Assembly (NCBI GenBank): GCA_002371345.1
Contig: DFHY01000034.1
Location: forward strand, 1-19,901
Source of the DNA: Lachnospiraceae bacterium UBA3711
GTDB taxonomy: Bacteria; Bacillota; Clostridia; Lachnospirales; Lachnospiraceae
Reading direction: 5' to 3'
Length of the DNA: 19,901 nucleotides
The notes under the pieces are model-generated. The model ran no database searches, was not told the DNA's origin, and saw only the letters and a program-made list of their open reading frames with translations. This document shows, in pieces, positions 8,537 to 14,082 of this stretch. Made by a program: the position numbers and the translations under genes. Positions within the stretch are counted from its first letter, which is position 1; every line of letters starts with the position of its first letter.

Positions 8537-8574
8537 ATCTCCTCCCAAATATATATATATTTACAATGTCATTT

Positions 8575-8603
8575 ATTAAAACTATGATTGATCAACTCGC
8601 CAA
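8575..8603 (-). promoter_or_regulatory. Candidate promoter of the NSS transporter
   Basis: On the minus strand TTGGCG (8603-8598) is separated by 17 bases from TTTAAT (8580-8575), about 40 bases before the ATG. Four of six bases fit each sigma-A hexamer. Confidence 0.45.
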
Positions 8604-8630
8604 AAGTCGATTACGGATTACGCTGTACGC

Positions 8631-8742
8631 TATTCCACTAAGGCTCGTAAACTCGCCAAGTGGAATATGTGTGTTCCGCGCTTCGCGGTCTTCGCTTCGC
8701 TGCGGTCGGCGCTGAACGAGCGCCCACTGGACGCTCAGCGCC
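8631..8742. repeat. Hairpin-rich spacer upstream of the NSS transporter
   Basis: The 8549-8936 spacer has no gene. It holds TATTCCACT (8631-8639) pairing with AGTGGAATA (8659-8667), CCGCG-CTT-CGCGG (8676-8688), and GGCGCTG (8708-8714) pairing with CAGCGCC (8736-8742) around an inner AGCG/CGCT stem. The word ACTCGCCAA also occurs twice (near 8595 and 8651). It resembles the hairpin spacers at 7133-7196 and 18632-18807. Confidence 0.55.
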
Positions 8743-8936
8743 CCACAATCCTGCCAACTATCAGGCTTTAAAGATAATGACATTGAAGAATATCAGGAGT
8801 TATTTTACCAAAGCAATCTACCCTAGTAAAGTCCGGAAGATGTTTACGCGCACATGGCATCAATGTAATATAATTCTATTCGGTTTCCTCAGCAGAAAGC
8901 ACCAAGCCCCACATTCAATCTCAATATTTGTTTGGA

Positions 8937-9281
8937 TCACTCCGCGCTGCACAGGGTCTCAAGAGCATCCCTTCCCTCGCGGATCTTTGTGACAAGCGGC
9001 ATGTAGTCCATCTGAGTTCTCGACCGCAGAAGCTCGGTGATCTCACACACAGGATCAAATATCGGCGACAGGGCAAGGTTGCCGGTCGAACCCTTCAGCG
9101 CGTGCGCCGCCTCAAAAGCGGCATCCAGATCATTCGCGTCAATGGAATCATAGAGCTTCTGGAAGTTCGGATCCCCCGGAATCATCTTCACCATCCGGAT
9201 ATAGAATCCTTCATTGTTCAGGCACCTCTTCATGCCATCTTCGGTGTCAGCCCCATAAGCTGTCAGATCATTTACTGTCAT
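8937..9281 (-). CDS. Hpt (histidine phosphotransfer) domain protein
   Basis: This small cytoplasmic phosphorelay carrier should accept phosphate from a receiver domain on one His and hand it on. The 114 residues form a single Hpt domain. The signature AAHALKGSTGNLAL puts the phospho-accepting His at residue 60, followed by the usual K and G. Helices before and after match a four-helix bundle. AAAGGAG at 9291-9297 gives a well-placed ribosome site for the ATG at 9281. That site overlaps the natural stop (TGA, 9299-9297) of a receiver-domain tail surviving just upstream, so this gene once directly followed a hybrid sensor gene. No intact kinase or response regulator is visible nearby, so its present partner is unknown. 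Confidence 0.9.
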   Translation of the reverse strand: MTVNDLTAYGADTEDGMKRCLNNEGFYIRMVKMIPGDPNFQKLYDSIDANDLDAAFEAAHALKGSTGNLALSPIFDPVCEITELLRSRTQMDYMPLVTKIREGRDALETLCSAE

Positions 9282-9285
9282 ATTC

Positions 9286-9549
9286 TTAGTCTCCTTTCAC
9301 CATCTGCTTTCGCTCAAAGCATCCGTTATCGTCTCCATCATGACTTCTATATCTATAGTGGTAGTTCGCCCCTATCACAAGCATGATCGCGGCGCTTATG
9401 AGCATGGCAATAGCCATGCCTGTCGGTCCGGCAGCCGGCAGAAACGTAGTCCCCGGCATCACAAACGCGCCCCAGCCTATAATGCAGCCAAGGGACAGGA
9501 CCCAGACGTCAGCACCGGACAGATACCTGTTAAATGTTCTCTTCTCCAT
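9286..9549 (-). pseudogene. Remnant of an APC-permease/hybrid sensor gene, internally deleted
   Basis: Residues 1-65 match the start of an APC-type amino-acid permease: WVLSLGCIIGWGAFVMPG (first membrane helix with the unwound GWG segment), then AGPTGMAIAMLISAAIML. The family needs 10-12 helices, but after GANYHY the frame changes character and stops at 9286 (87 codons). Reading the next frame from about 9356 gives TIDIEVMMETITDALSESRW, ending at a TGA at 9299-9297. That resembles the last helix of a receiver domain, which commonly ends KPIDIEVLxxTL. The simplest reading is that a long gene (permease, probably kinase, receiver) lost its middle near 9345-9357 and joined out of frame. The permease N-terminus is recognised with good confidence; the receiver tail rests on a short match. 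The remnant starts 18 bp after moaC, in the same direction. Confidence 0.75.
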
Positions 9550-9567
9550 TGAGATATATGTCCTAAA

Positions 9568-10200
9568 TTAAGATGAAAAATAAAAGTCTCCACTCTTCCC
9601 GCCAGTCTTCTTAACCAGATGAATACCCGTGATCTCCATCCTCTTGTCAATTGCCTTGCACATATCATAAACCGTGAGCAGAGCGACGCTCACCCCGGTC
9701 AAGGCCTCCATCTCCACACCTGTCTGTCCATGCATAGACACCGTGCACACCGCCTCAACCTCACACACTGAATCACCGTATAGAGCAGAATCTATGCTCC
9801 CATCTCTGACATGATCATCACTGGCAGCCTTATCACTGCTCAGATTGTCACCGCATGACGCTTCGCTTGCTGGTTTATCATTGCCCGGATCGTCACTAAG
9901 GCAGAACTCGATATGGCACCTGCCAATCGGCAGCGGATGGCAGAGCGGGATCAGCTCACTCGTCCTCTTGACGGCCATTATCCCCGCGATCCTCGCAGTG
10001 CCAAGAACATCGCCCTTGGCGGCGCTGCCCTCCCTGATCGCACGCATCACCTCACGGCTCACACGAATACAGCCCCTCGCAACAGCAGTTCTGTCAGTCG
10101 GGACCTTCCCCGTGACATCAACCATAATAGCCCGGCCATTCTCGTCAAAATGAGTGAGTGTATCAGCAGTATTAAGTTTCCCTGTCATATCGTCTGCCAA
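9568..10200 (-). CDS. moaC: Cyclic pyranopterin monophosphate synthase MoaC with an insertion
   Basis: MoaC acts after MoaA, converting the cyclic GTP-derived intermediate to cyclic pyranopterin monophosphate, the first stable intermediate in molybdenum cofactor synthesis. Family motifs are present: THFDENGRAIMVDV near the start, KGDVLGTARIAGI, KRTSELIPLCHPL (His88), GVEMEALTGVSVALLTVYDMCKA (Glu163, Glu165, Asp179, Lys182) and the late KKTGGKSGDF. Most MoaC proteins are about 160 residues; this one has 210 because about 42 Ser/Asp-rich residues (103-144) are inserted between the CHIEF strand and VCEVEAVCTV. The insertion contains two related units (NDKPAS and SDKAAS). The catalytic residues are kept, so activity is plausible. 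The start is uncertain: TTG at 10200 has GGGGAG 10 bases upstream, while ATG at 10188 has no good site. No other cofactor gene is in view. Confidence 0.92.
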   Translation of the reverse strand: MADDMTGKLNTADTLTHFDENGRAIMVDVTGKVPTDRTAVARGCIRVSREVMRAIREGSAAKGDVLGTARIAGIMAVKRTSELIPLCHPLPIGRCHIEFCLSDDPGNDKPASEASCGDNLSSDKAASDDHVRDGSIDSALYGDSVCEVEAVCTVSMHGQTGVEMEALTGVSVALLTVYDMCKAIDKRMEITGIHLVKKTGGKSGDFYFSS

Positions 10201-10297
10201 TTGAAGATATCTCCCCTATTATGATGTTGAGGGCAAAAGTGCTTTTCTTTTCTTCACCAATAATCGGTTTTGAATTCACAACTAATCACCACTGCTT

Positions 10298-11263
10298 CTA
10301 TTCTTTTTGAAGCTTAGCCCTCTTTTTGCGGTACTCCATAATCGGACGGTCAGCGGCAACCAGCTTCTCTCTCATTCCCATGCTGCTCTTCTTTGGCTCC
10401 TGAGTCTCAACAACCCTCTTATCCTGCTTTTCAACAATTCGGTTGGCCCGGCTTCCCATCCATGCAATCATCTTATCAACAGCTTTAACACCCGTTATTC
10501 TATTGTAAAACCGCAGCGCAATAATCGAGTGCTCCTCATCAACAGGTATGAAAAATGCAAGAATCTGAATCTTGTCCGTCACATGATTCAGCCACATATT
10601 AGGATATTTAAAAGTCAGATTCGTATCCTTAATAACACACTCAGATGACGGTCTCGGGCTCTGGCCGATGTCGACCTCATTGTTGGCGCTTGTTTGCAGC
10701 GTATTGTCATCAAGCCATTCTACCTTTGGGCCGTGTGCCAGAGTCTTATTTCCCCGCCCGATCGTTGTACGGTGTACAAATGCAAGGTGCGACACGTCCA
10801 GCTGATTCTCTATCACTCTGGAATACTGAACATTCCAACAATCCTCGGTATGGTCATAGGTATATGAAGGATCTGTCATGATACCGAATACATCAGGCTC
10901 TCTTTCCGGCTCCGCTTCCCCATACCACACAAAGATAACCCCGCCAATTTCCTTAACAGAGTAGCGCTTCAGTCTGAACCTTGAAAAATCTATCTTAGAC
11001 GCCTTTCCCTCAGAAGGAATATGAACGCACTTTCCCTCAGCATCATATTCAATACCATGAAACGGACAACGGATATTGCCGTTCGAAACACACCCGCCTG
11101 CAAGTGAAGCCCCTCTGTGTGCGCAGATATCACTCACACATGCCGCCGCTCCATGCTCATCACGAAAAAAGACCAGCTTCATCCCAAAACGCTTAGCTCC
11201 AACCGGCTTTCCCGGCTTCAGTTTATGAGAAGAAAGCACCGCATACCACTGGTTTTGAATCAT
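10298..11263 (-). CDS. Rieske non-heme iron oxygenase-like protein
   Basis: The N-terminal Rieske 2Fe-2S domain has CAHRGAS and CPFHG (the CxH...CxxH ligands, residues about 47-71). The C-terminal domain carries ENQLDVSHLAFVH (about 152-164), whose Asp and two His fit the mononuclear iron site of the aromatic-ring oxygenase/demethylase alpha-subunit family. At 321 residues it is near the lower end for that family but appears complete. Such enzymes need a reductase, not seen here, and O2, which is surprising beside an [FeFe]-hydrogenase. It may act in microaerobic conditions or as an O-/N-demethylase; the substrate is unknown. AAAGGAGGTG lies 7 bases before the ATG. A promoter and a roughly 150-base structured leader are visible upstream. 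moaC follows after 97 bp in the same direction, so co-transcription is possible. Confidence 0.9.
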   Translation of the reverse strand: MIQNQWYAVLSSHKLKPGKPVGAKRFGMKLVFFRDEHGAAACVSDICAHRGASLAGGCVSNGNIRCPFHGIEYDAEGKCVHIPSEGKASKIDFSRFRLKRYSVKEIGGVIFVWYGEAEPEREPDVFGIMTDPSYTYDHTEDCWNVQYSRVIENQLDVSHLAFVHRTTIGRGNKTLAHGPKVEWLDDNTLQTSANNEVDIGQSPRPSSECVIKDTNLTFKYPNMWLNHVTDKIQILAFFIPVDEEHSIIALRFYNRITGVKAVDKMIAWMGSRANRIVEKQDKRVVETQEPKKSSMGMREKLVAADRPIMEYRKKRAKLQKE

Positions 11264-11316
11264 AAAGCTTCACCTCCTTTAATGACCCGTGGAATCTGAA
11301 ACAGATATAACACAAG

Positions 11317-11382
11317 TAGTCGCACAATCAGCTTCAGAGCTTTCGCCTCCGGCAAACAAGTATATCGCGCGCGGTGCGACTA
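11317..11382 (-). repeat. Inverted repeat in the Rieske gene leader
   Basis: TAGTCGCAC (11317-11325) and GTGCGACTA (11374-11382) are perfect 9-bp inverted arms 48 bases apart, lying between the promoter and start codon of the Rieske gene. The interval also has two direct copies of GCTTCAGRGCTTT (about 11331 and 11394). It could be a folded leader or a paired operator. Confidence 0.45.
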
Positions 11383-11421
11383 AGTTTACTTCGGCTTCAG
11401 GGCTTTTGTCCCTTACATCAT

Positions 11422-11450
11422 ATTATTACTTATTTAACCAGGAATATCAA
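11422..11450 (-). promoter_or_regulatory. Candidate promoter of the Rieske oxygenase gene
   Basis: On the minus strand TTGATA (11450-11445), 17 bases, then AATAAT (11427-11422). It would give a leader of roughly 150 bases containing the inverted repeat at 11317-11382. Confidence 0.5.
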
Positions 11451-11480
11451 TAATTGTCTTAACATATAAGATTCGGCCAT

Positions 11481-11507
11481 ATAAGAGTCGTCTCAGCCGA
11501 CTCTTAT
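11481..11507. repeat. 10-bp perfect hairpin in the spacer
   Basis: ATAAGAGTCG (11481-11490) pairs with CGACTCTTAT (11498-11507) around a 7-base loop. Neither side has a U-run, so it may be a binding site or the end of an old mobile element; it lies between two divergent promoter candidates. Confidence 0.5.
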
Positions 11508-11591
11508 AATAAAACCCTTATAATAGTTGACAGCTTCGCAGATAGTGTCACAGAGTATGTGAGATATAATCTGCAATATCCTCTTTTGCTC

Positions 11592-11620
11592 TTGACGAAT
11601 CGTATTTCTTTCGGTATGTT
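11592..11620 (+). promoter_or_regulatory. Candidate promoter ahead of the Rpn-like remnant
   Basis: TTGACG (11592-11597), 17 bases, TATGTT (11615-11620). It points at the truncated nuclease remnant that starts about 55 bases later. Confidence 0.4.
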
Positions 11621-11674
11621 GTAGTTACATATCTGGGATTTCTTTTTAAGCCCGGTCGGGCACTAATCCCCTGT

Positions 11675-12148
11675 TTGGAGAACTCTATAACATGCCGGGG
11701 ATCGCGAAGATGTCATTTTCGACATAAGTTAGATCTTCCGGACCTGAAGATTGATGACGGCGCTGTTACGATGTTTCTGTATGTCGACGGAAAGCCTGAT
11801 GGTATATCGAAAGATCTGATGGAGCTGGTTCGATTCGTTGGGAATACGAATGCGGGGAATGCGTGCAGCCCGAAGCTGGAAGAACTGTTGGGTTACATTA
11901 ATGATCTGAAGATGAGCCCTGAAGTCAAGGAGGCGTATATGACTTTCGAGGAATATGTGGAGAGCGAGCGCAGGGAAGTGCGTTACGAAATGAGAGGGGA
12001 GATAGAGAAACTGCATGAAGAGCGGGATGCGGCAATAAGCGAGCGAGATTCAATAAGAGAAGAAATCAATGCTATAGAGGAGGAAATCAACGCTATAGAG
12101 AAACGACGCAGCGCTATAGAGGAGTTCAATGTGCGCTACGACGAATAA
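11675..12148 (+). pseudogene. C-terminal remnant of an Rpn/PD-(D/E)XK family transposase-like nuclease
   Basis: The open frame (157 codons from a TTG) lacks an N-terminal nuclease core but keeps what looks like the second half of Rpn-type proteins. HKLDLPDLKIDDGAV is followed by TMFLYVDGKPDG, a helical stretch with LMELVRFVGNT and ELLGYINDLKMSPEVKEAYM, then a long charged coiled coil. Full members are about 300 residues and have their catalytic PD-(D/E)XK motif earlier, so this copy cannot cut DNA as it stands. No ribosome site precedes the TTG. The coiled coil ends in three 7-residue repeats. Rpn-like proteins promote recombination or belong to mobile elements; here it lies next to an IS91-type remnant. 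The family call is from recalled motifs and is moderately sure. Confidence 0.62.
12061..12123 (+). repeat. 21-bp coding repeat (heptad units)
   Basis: GCTATAGAG recurs at 12071, 12092 and 12113, exactly 21 bp apart, encoding three heptads of the type EEINAIE at the end of the Rpn-like remnant. The units extend a coiled coil by whole heptads. Confidence 0.7.
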
Positions 12149-12341
12149 AAGAGCTGGAGGAAGTACCGAAACAATAGTACTCGGTCAAGCACCGATACTT
12201 ATGGATGATGATCCACTGAAAAGCGAGAGACTATACAAAACCACCTCGATACTGTCCTATGGTCTCGGCTAACTTCCAGACATAAACTTTATATCGTCAC
12301 GTGCGTAAGATACTGTCGCAGCATCGGTAGCATTCGTCTCT
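12149..12341. other. Spacer between two mobile-element remnants
   Basis: No gene or RNA is recognised here. Stops interrupt all frames that run into the transposase remnant, the last in its own frame being at 12306-12308. It is probably leftover DNA from the truncation of both elements. Confidence 0.4.
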
Positions 12342-12950
12342 CCTTTACGTAACGCTTTTCGCACTGCTCTCTTGAATGAGATGGAATCCAAACTTGGTTC
12401 CTCCTTCAAAAAAGTCAAAGCCGCCTGTTACAAAGAGCACAAACATGGATTCTATGTTTATGCCAAACCGAATAAATGTGATCCGAAAGTCGTTACAAAG
12501 TATATTGGCCGTTATCTTGGTCGTCCCGTCATTGCCACTTCCCGAATTGACAAGTATGATGGCGACTTTGTCACCCTCCACTACAACCGTCATGAGGATG
12601 ATGTTTATGTAGAAGAAACCATCCCCGCCATGGAATTCATAGAGCGGTTAATCCGACATATCCCGGAGAAACATTTCAAAATGATCCGGTACGGAGGCCT
12701 GTATGCCAGAAACCGTGAGATTGATAAGAATCTTCACCATGCAATTTCCCGTGAAAAGCATTCCTTTTTTCTGAGTTTCAATCAATGGCGCACTGCTATC
12801 CTCAATTCATTCGGCTATGATCCGCTAAAATGTGAGTGCGGCGCTACAATGGAATTTCTGGAACTCTACTTCAATCACCAGCGCGTTTCTCTTGAAGAAA
12901 TGTACGAGAAAGTAATGTCCCGCTCTCGCGGAAAGAGGTCGTCAGCATAG
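12342..12950 (+). pseudogene. 3' half of an IS91-like (Y2_Tnp) transposase
   Basis: The frame encodes the C-terminal half of an IS91-type rolling-circle transposase. Visible parts are FRTALLNEMESKLG, the segment GFYVYAKPNKCDPKVVTKYIGRYLGRPV typical of the family's catalytic region, HYNRHEDD, and IPEKHFKMIRYGGLYAR, then CECGATMEF. Full proteins are around 380-400 residues; here about 200 survive. Family-like residues run upstream of the first possible start (TTG at 12372) to about 12342, before a stop at 12306-12308. No ribosome site is present, so this is a 5'-truncated, probably silent gene. The stop at 12948-12950 looks natural and is followed by a small acidic ORF. The lost part includes the His-hydrophobic-His metal motif, so the copy cannot transpose itself. 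Confidence 0.85.
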
Positions 12951-12975
12951 TTTCCTTTCTCTTTTCAAATATGGT

Positions 12976-12995
12976 ACACTCTCTCCAGGGAGTGT
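12976..12995 (+). promoter_or_regulatory. Hairpin covering the ribosome site of the small acidic ORF
   Basis: ACACTC (12976-12981) can pair with GAGTGT (12990-12995), enclosing and partly pairing the AGGGAG ribosome site that serves the ATG at 13002. It could limit translation. Confidence 0.4.
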
Positions 12996-13001
12996 GACTG
13001 A

Positions 13002-13175
13002 ATGAAGCCCAACATAGAGGAACTGCGCAAAAAATACATGGAAAATCCACCCGAAGGACTGACATCCCAGGACATTCGCAATATGAGCGAGGATGCTCTT
13101 CTTGATATGGATTATTTCCTCAATGATGATGAACTTGACGATGAGTTCGGTGAAGATGGATTCTATATCTTTTAA
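13002..13175 (+). CDS. Small acidic protein following the IS91-like transposase
   Basis: This is a 57-residue ORF with AGGGAG 9 bases before the ATG. The product starts with a basic, helical MKPNIEELRKKYM and ends in a very acidic stretch (DMDYFLNDDELDDEFGEDGFYIF). It has no known domain. It begins 51 bp after the transposase stop on the same strand and is followed by an intrinsic terminator, so it was probably the last gene of the element. Coding status is supported by the ribosome site, the position and the non-random composition. Its function is unknown; an accessory or regulatory role in the element is only a guess. Confidence 0.6.
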   Translation: MKPNIEELRKKYMENPPEGLTSQDIRNMSEDALLDMDYFLNDDELDDEFGEDGFYIF

Positions 13176-13223
13176 CCTTCTGTCACTCATGGTCTGTTAA
13201 TTATGTTCATTATCCTATCATCT

Positions 13224-13256
13224 AACGTATGTTCAGCGAACGTGCGTTTGTTTTTT
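13224..13256 (+). terminator. Intrinsic terminator after the small acidic ORF
   Basis: AACGTATGTTC (13224-13234) pairs with GAACGTGCGTT (13238-13248), with two G-U pairs and the loop AGC. A T-rich run TTGTTTTTT follows, ending at 13256. Confidence 0.8.
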
Positions 13257-13287
13257 GTACCCTCAAAATCGGAACTTTCCTATAAAG

Positions 13288-13321
13288 TGAAAAAACTCAG
13301 CGCCATCCACCTGCGCTGAGT
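13288..13321 (-). terminator. Intrinsic terminator joined to the c-di-GMP riboswitch
   Basis: On the minus strand ACTCAGCGC (13321-13313) pairs perfectly with GCGCTGAGT (13303-13295) around a 9-base loop and runs into TTTTTT (13295-13290). It starts about 10 bases after the aptamer, the usual expression platform of such switches. Confidence 0.85.
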
Positions 13322-13330
13322 ACTGTACAT

Positions 13331-13402
13331 CTCGTTGCAACTGGCTGACATTCTACAGTCCCTATAGCTTTGCGCCACCGCCTTCCAACGGTTTTGCCTT
13401 CA
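13331..13402 (-). promoter_or_regulatory. Cyclic di-GMP-I (GEMM-I) riboswitch aptamer
   Basis: Read on the minus strand from 13402, the segment contains GGCAAAACCG, a GGAA-containing loop closed by ACCG/CGGT, the hallmark GGCGCAAAGCTATAGGGACT, and the distal GTCAGCCAGTTGC whose TTGC closes P1 with the early GCAA. This order and spacing match the GEMM-I motif known in clostridia and Geobacter. A promoter lies a few bases upstream and a terminator directly downstream, so this is a complete promoter-aptamer-terminator leader. No minus-strand gene follows: beyond the terminator come the plus-strand IS91 remnant and acidic ORF. The call rests on recalled consensus; a covariance-model search would confirm it. 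Confidence 0.85.
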
Positions 13403-13414
13403 TATTTACATATA

Positions 13415-13442
13415 ATCGTATCATTCCAATTTGTTTAGTCAA
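13415..13442 (-). promoter_or_regulatory. Promoter of the riboswitch transcript
   Basis: TTGACT (13442-13437), 16 bases, then TACGAT (13420-13415) on the minus strand. The expected start near 13408 is only a few bases before the aptamer. Confidence 0.6.
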
Positions 13443-14015
13443 CGAGTTTAATACTTGCATTTGCAGTGTCCTGACTTATTATAATTGCAGGTTTTCAGAC
13501 TATTGCATTAAATGCATGAATTCTATTTCTGAACACCCAGAGTACATGTAAGTCAAACTGGTTCCTCATTCTCGGCCTCAACATGTTCTTCGAAGCTCAT
13601 ATAAGTCTCCTTCAACTACTCATCCTGTTCAAAGATCATCAATACACTCTTGAAGTTTCTTCAGTTCCCGGCTGCTCGCATTCTCTATGACCGTTTTGCT
13701 GAGCTAAGTCGCCTGTTGGCATAGGATTTCGCTGCACCCGGTCTTTCCTATGCCGGTTCCAACTACGAGTTTAAGATACATTTCTATGATGAAAAAAGTA
13801 CTTGACGTTTGCCTTCAATTGCAAGGCTGCATTTATGGCGGTGCTAGGCGAGCTGGGTATATGGATTTACTTATCAAAATTGGGAGGGGCCATAACCCCT
13901 CCCTGATAATGATTATTTTGTTTTAATTTTCTTTGCCTTAGTCCACTTTGATCATGTATGTAAAAATTCTAATCTTCAATTATTCTTAATCAGAGCAGCT
14001 GACATGATATAATCC
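13443..14015. other. Non-coding, probably decayed DNA upstream of the riboswitch
   Basis: No gene is recognised in about 570 bases. A symmetric hairpin GGGAGGGG-CCATAA-CCCCTCCC lies at 13882-13903, with AATTTT on its minus-strand side, so it might be a weak terminator. A frame on the minus strand with interrupted, helix-like residues (ENASSRELKKLQECIDDL, ending near 13629) may be gene debris. Confidence 0.4.
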
Positions 14016-14052
14016 AATAAAGACTCCGAACTTAACGTCCGGAGTCTTTATT
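14016..14052. terminator. Strong bidirectional terminator after the secreted-protein gene
   Basis: AATAAAGACTCCG (14016-14028) and CGGAGTCTTTATT (14040-14052) are perfect 13-bp arms around an 11-base loop, with U-rich sequence at both ends. It lies 30 bases past the stop of the minus-strand gene and isolates it from the riboswitch unit. Confidence 0.88.
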
Positions 14053-14082
14053 CTTATCATCGTTTACTCATTATTATTAATA

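Noticed and set aside
8592..8783. 63-codon minus-strand ORF in the NSS upstream spacer
   Set aside because: It has no ribosome site or motif and is built from hairpin-forming repeats; it also overlaps the probable promoter.
10201..10297. Possible molybdenum-cofactor riboswitch ahead of moaC
   Set aside because: The spacer is under 100 bases and shows only a small AAAAG/CTTTT hairpin, far less than that riboswitch needs.
12942..13190. 82-codon minus-strand ORF downstream of the riboswitch, considered as its target gene
   Set aside because: It is antisense to the small acidic ORF and the transposase end, with no ribosome site and an unlikely composition.
13629..13781. Walker A-like VVGTGIGKT on the minus strand upstream of the riboswitch
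   Set aside because: The first Gly of GxxxxGKT is missing, a stop follows soon after, and no other ATPase motif is present.
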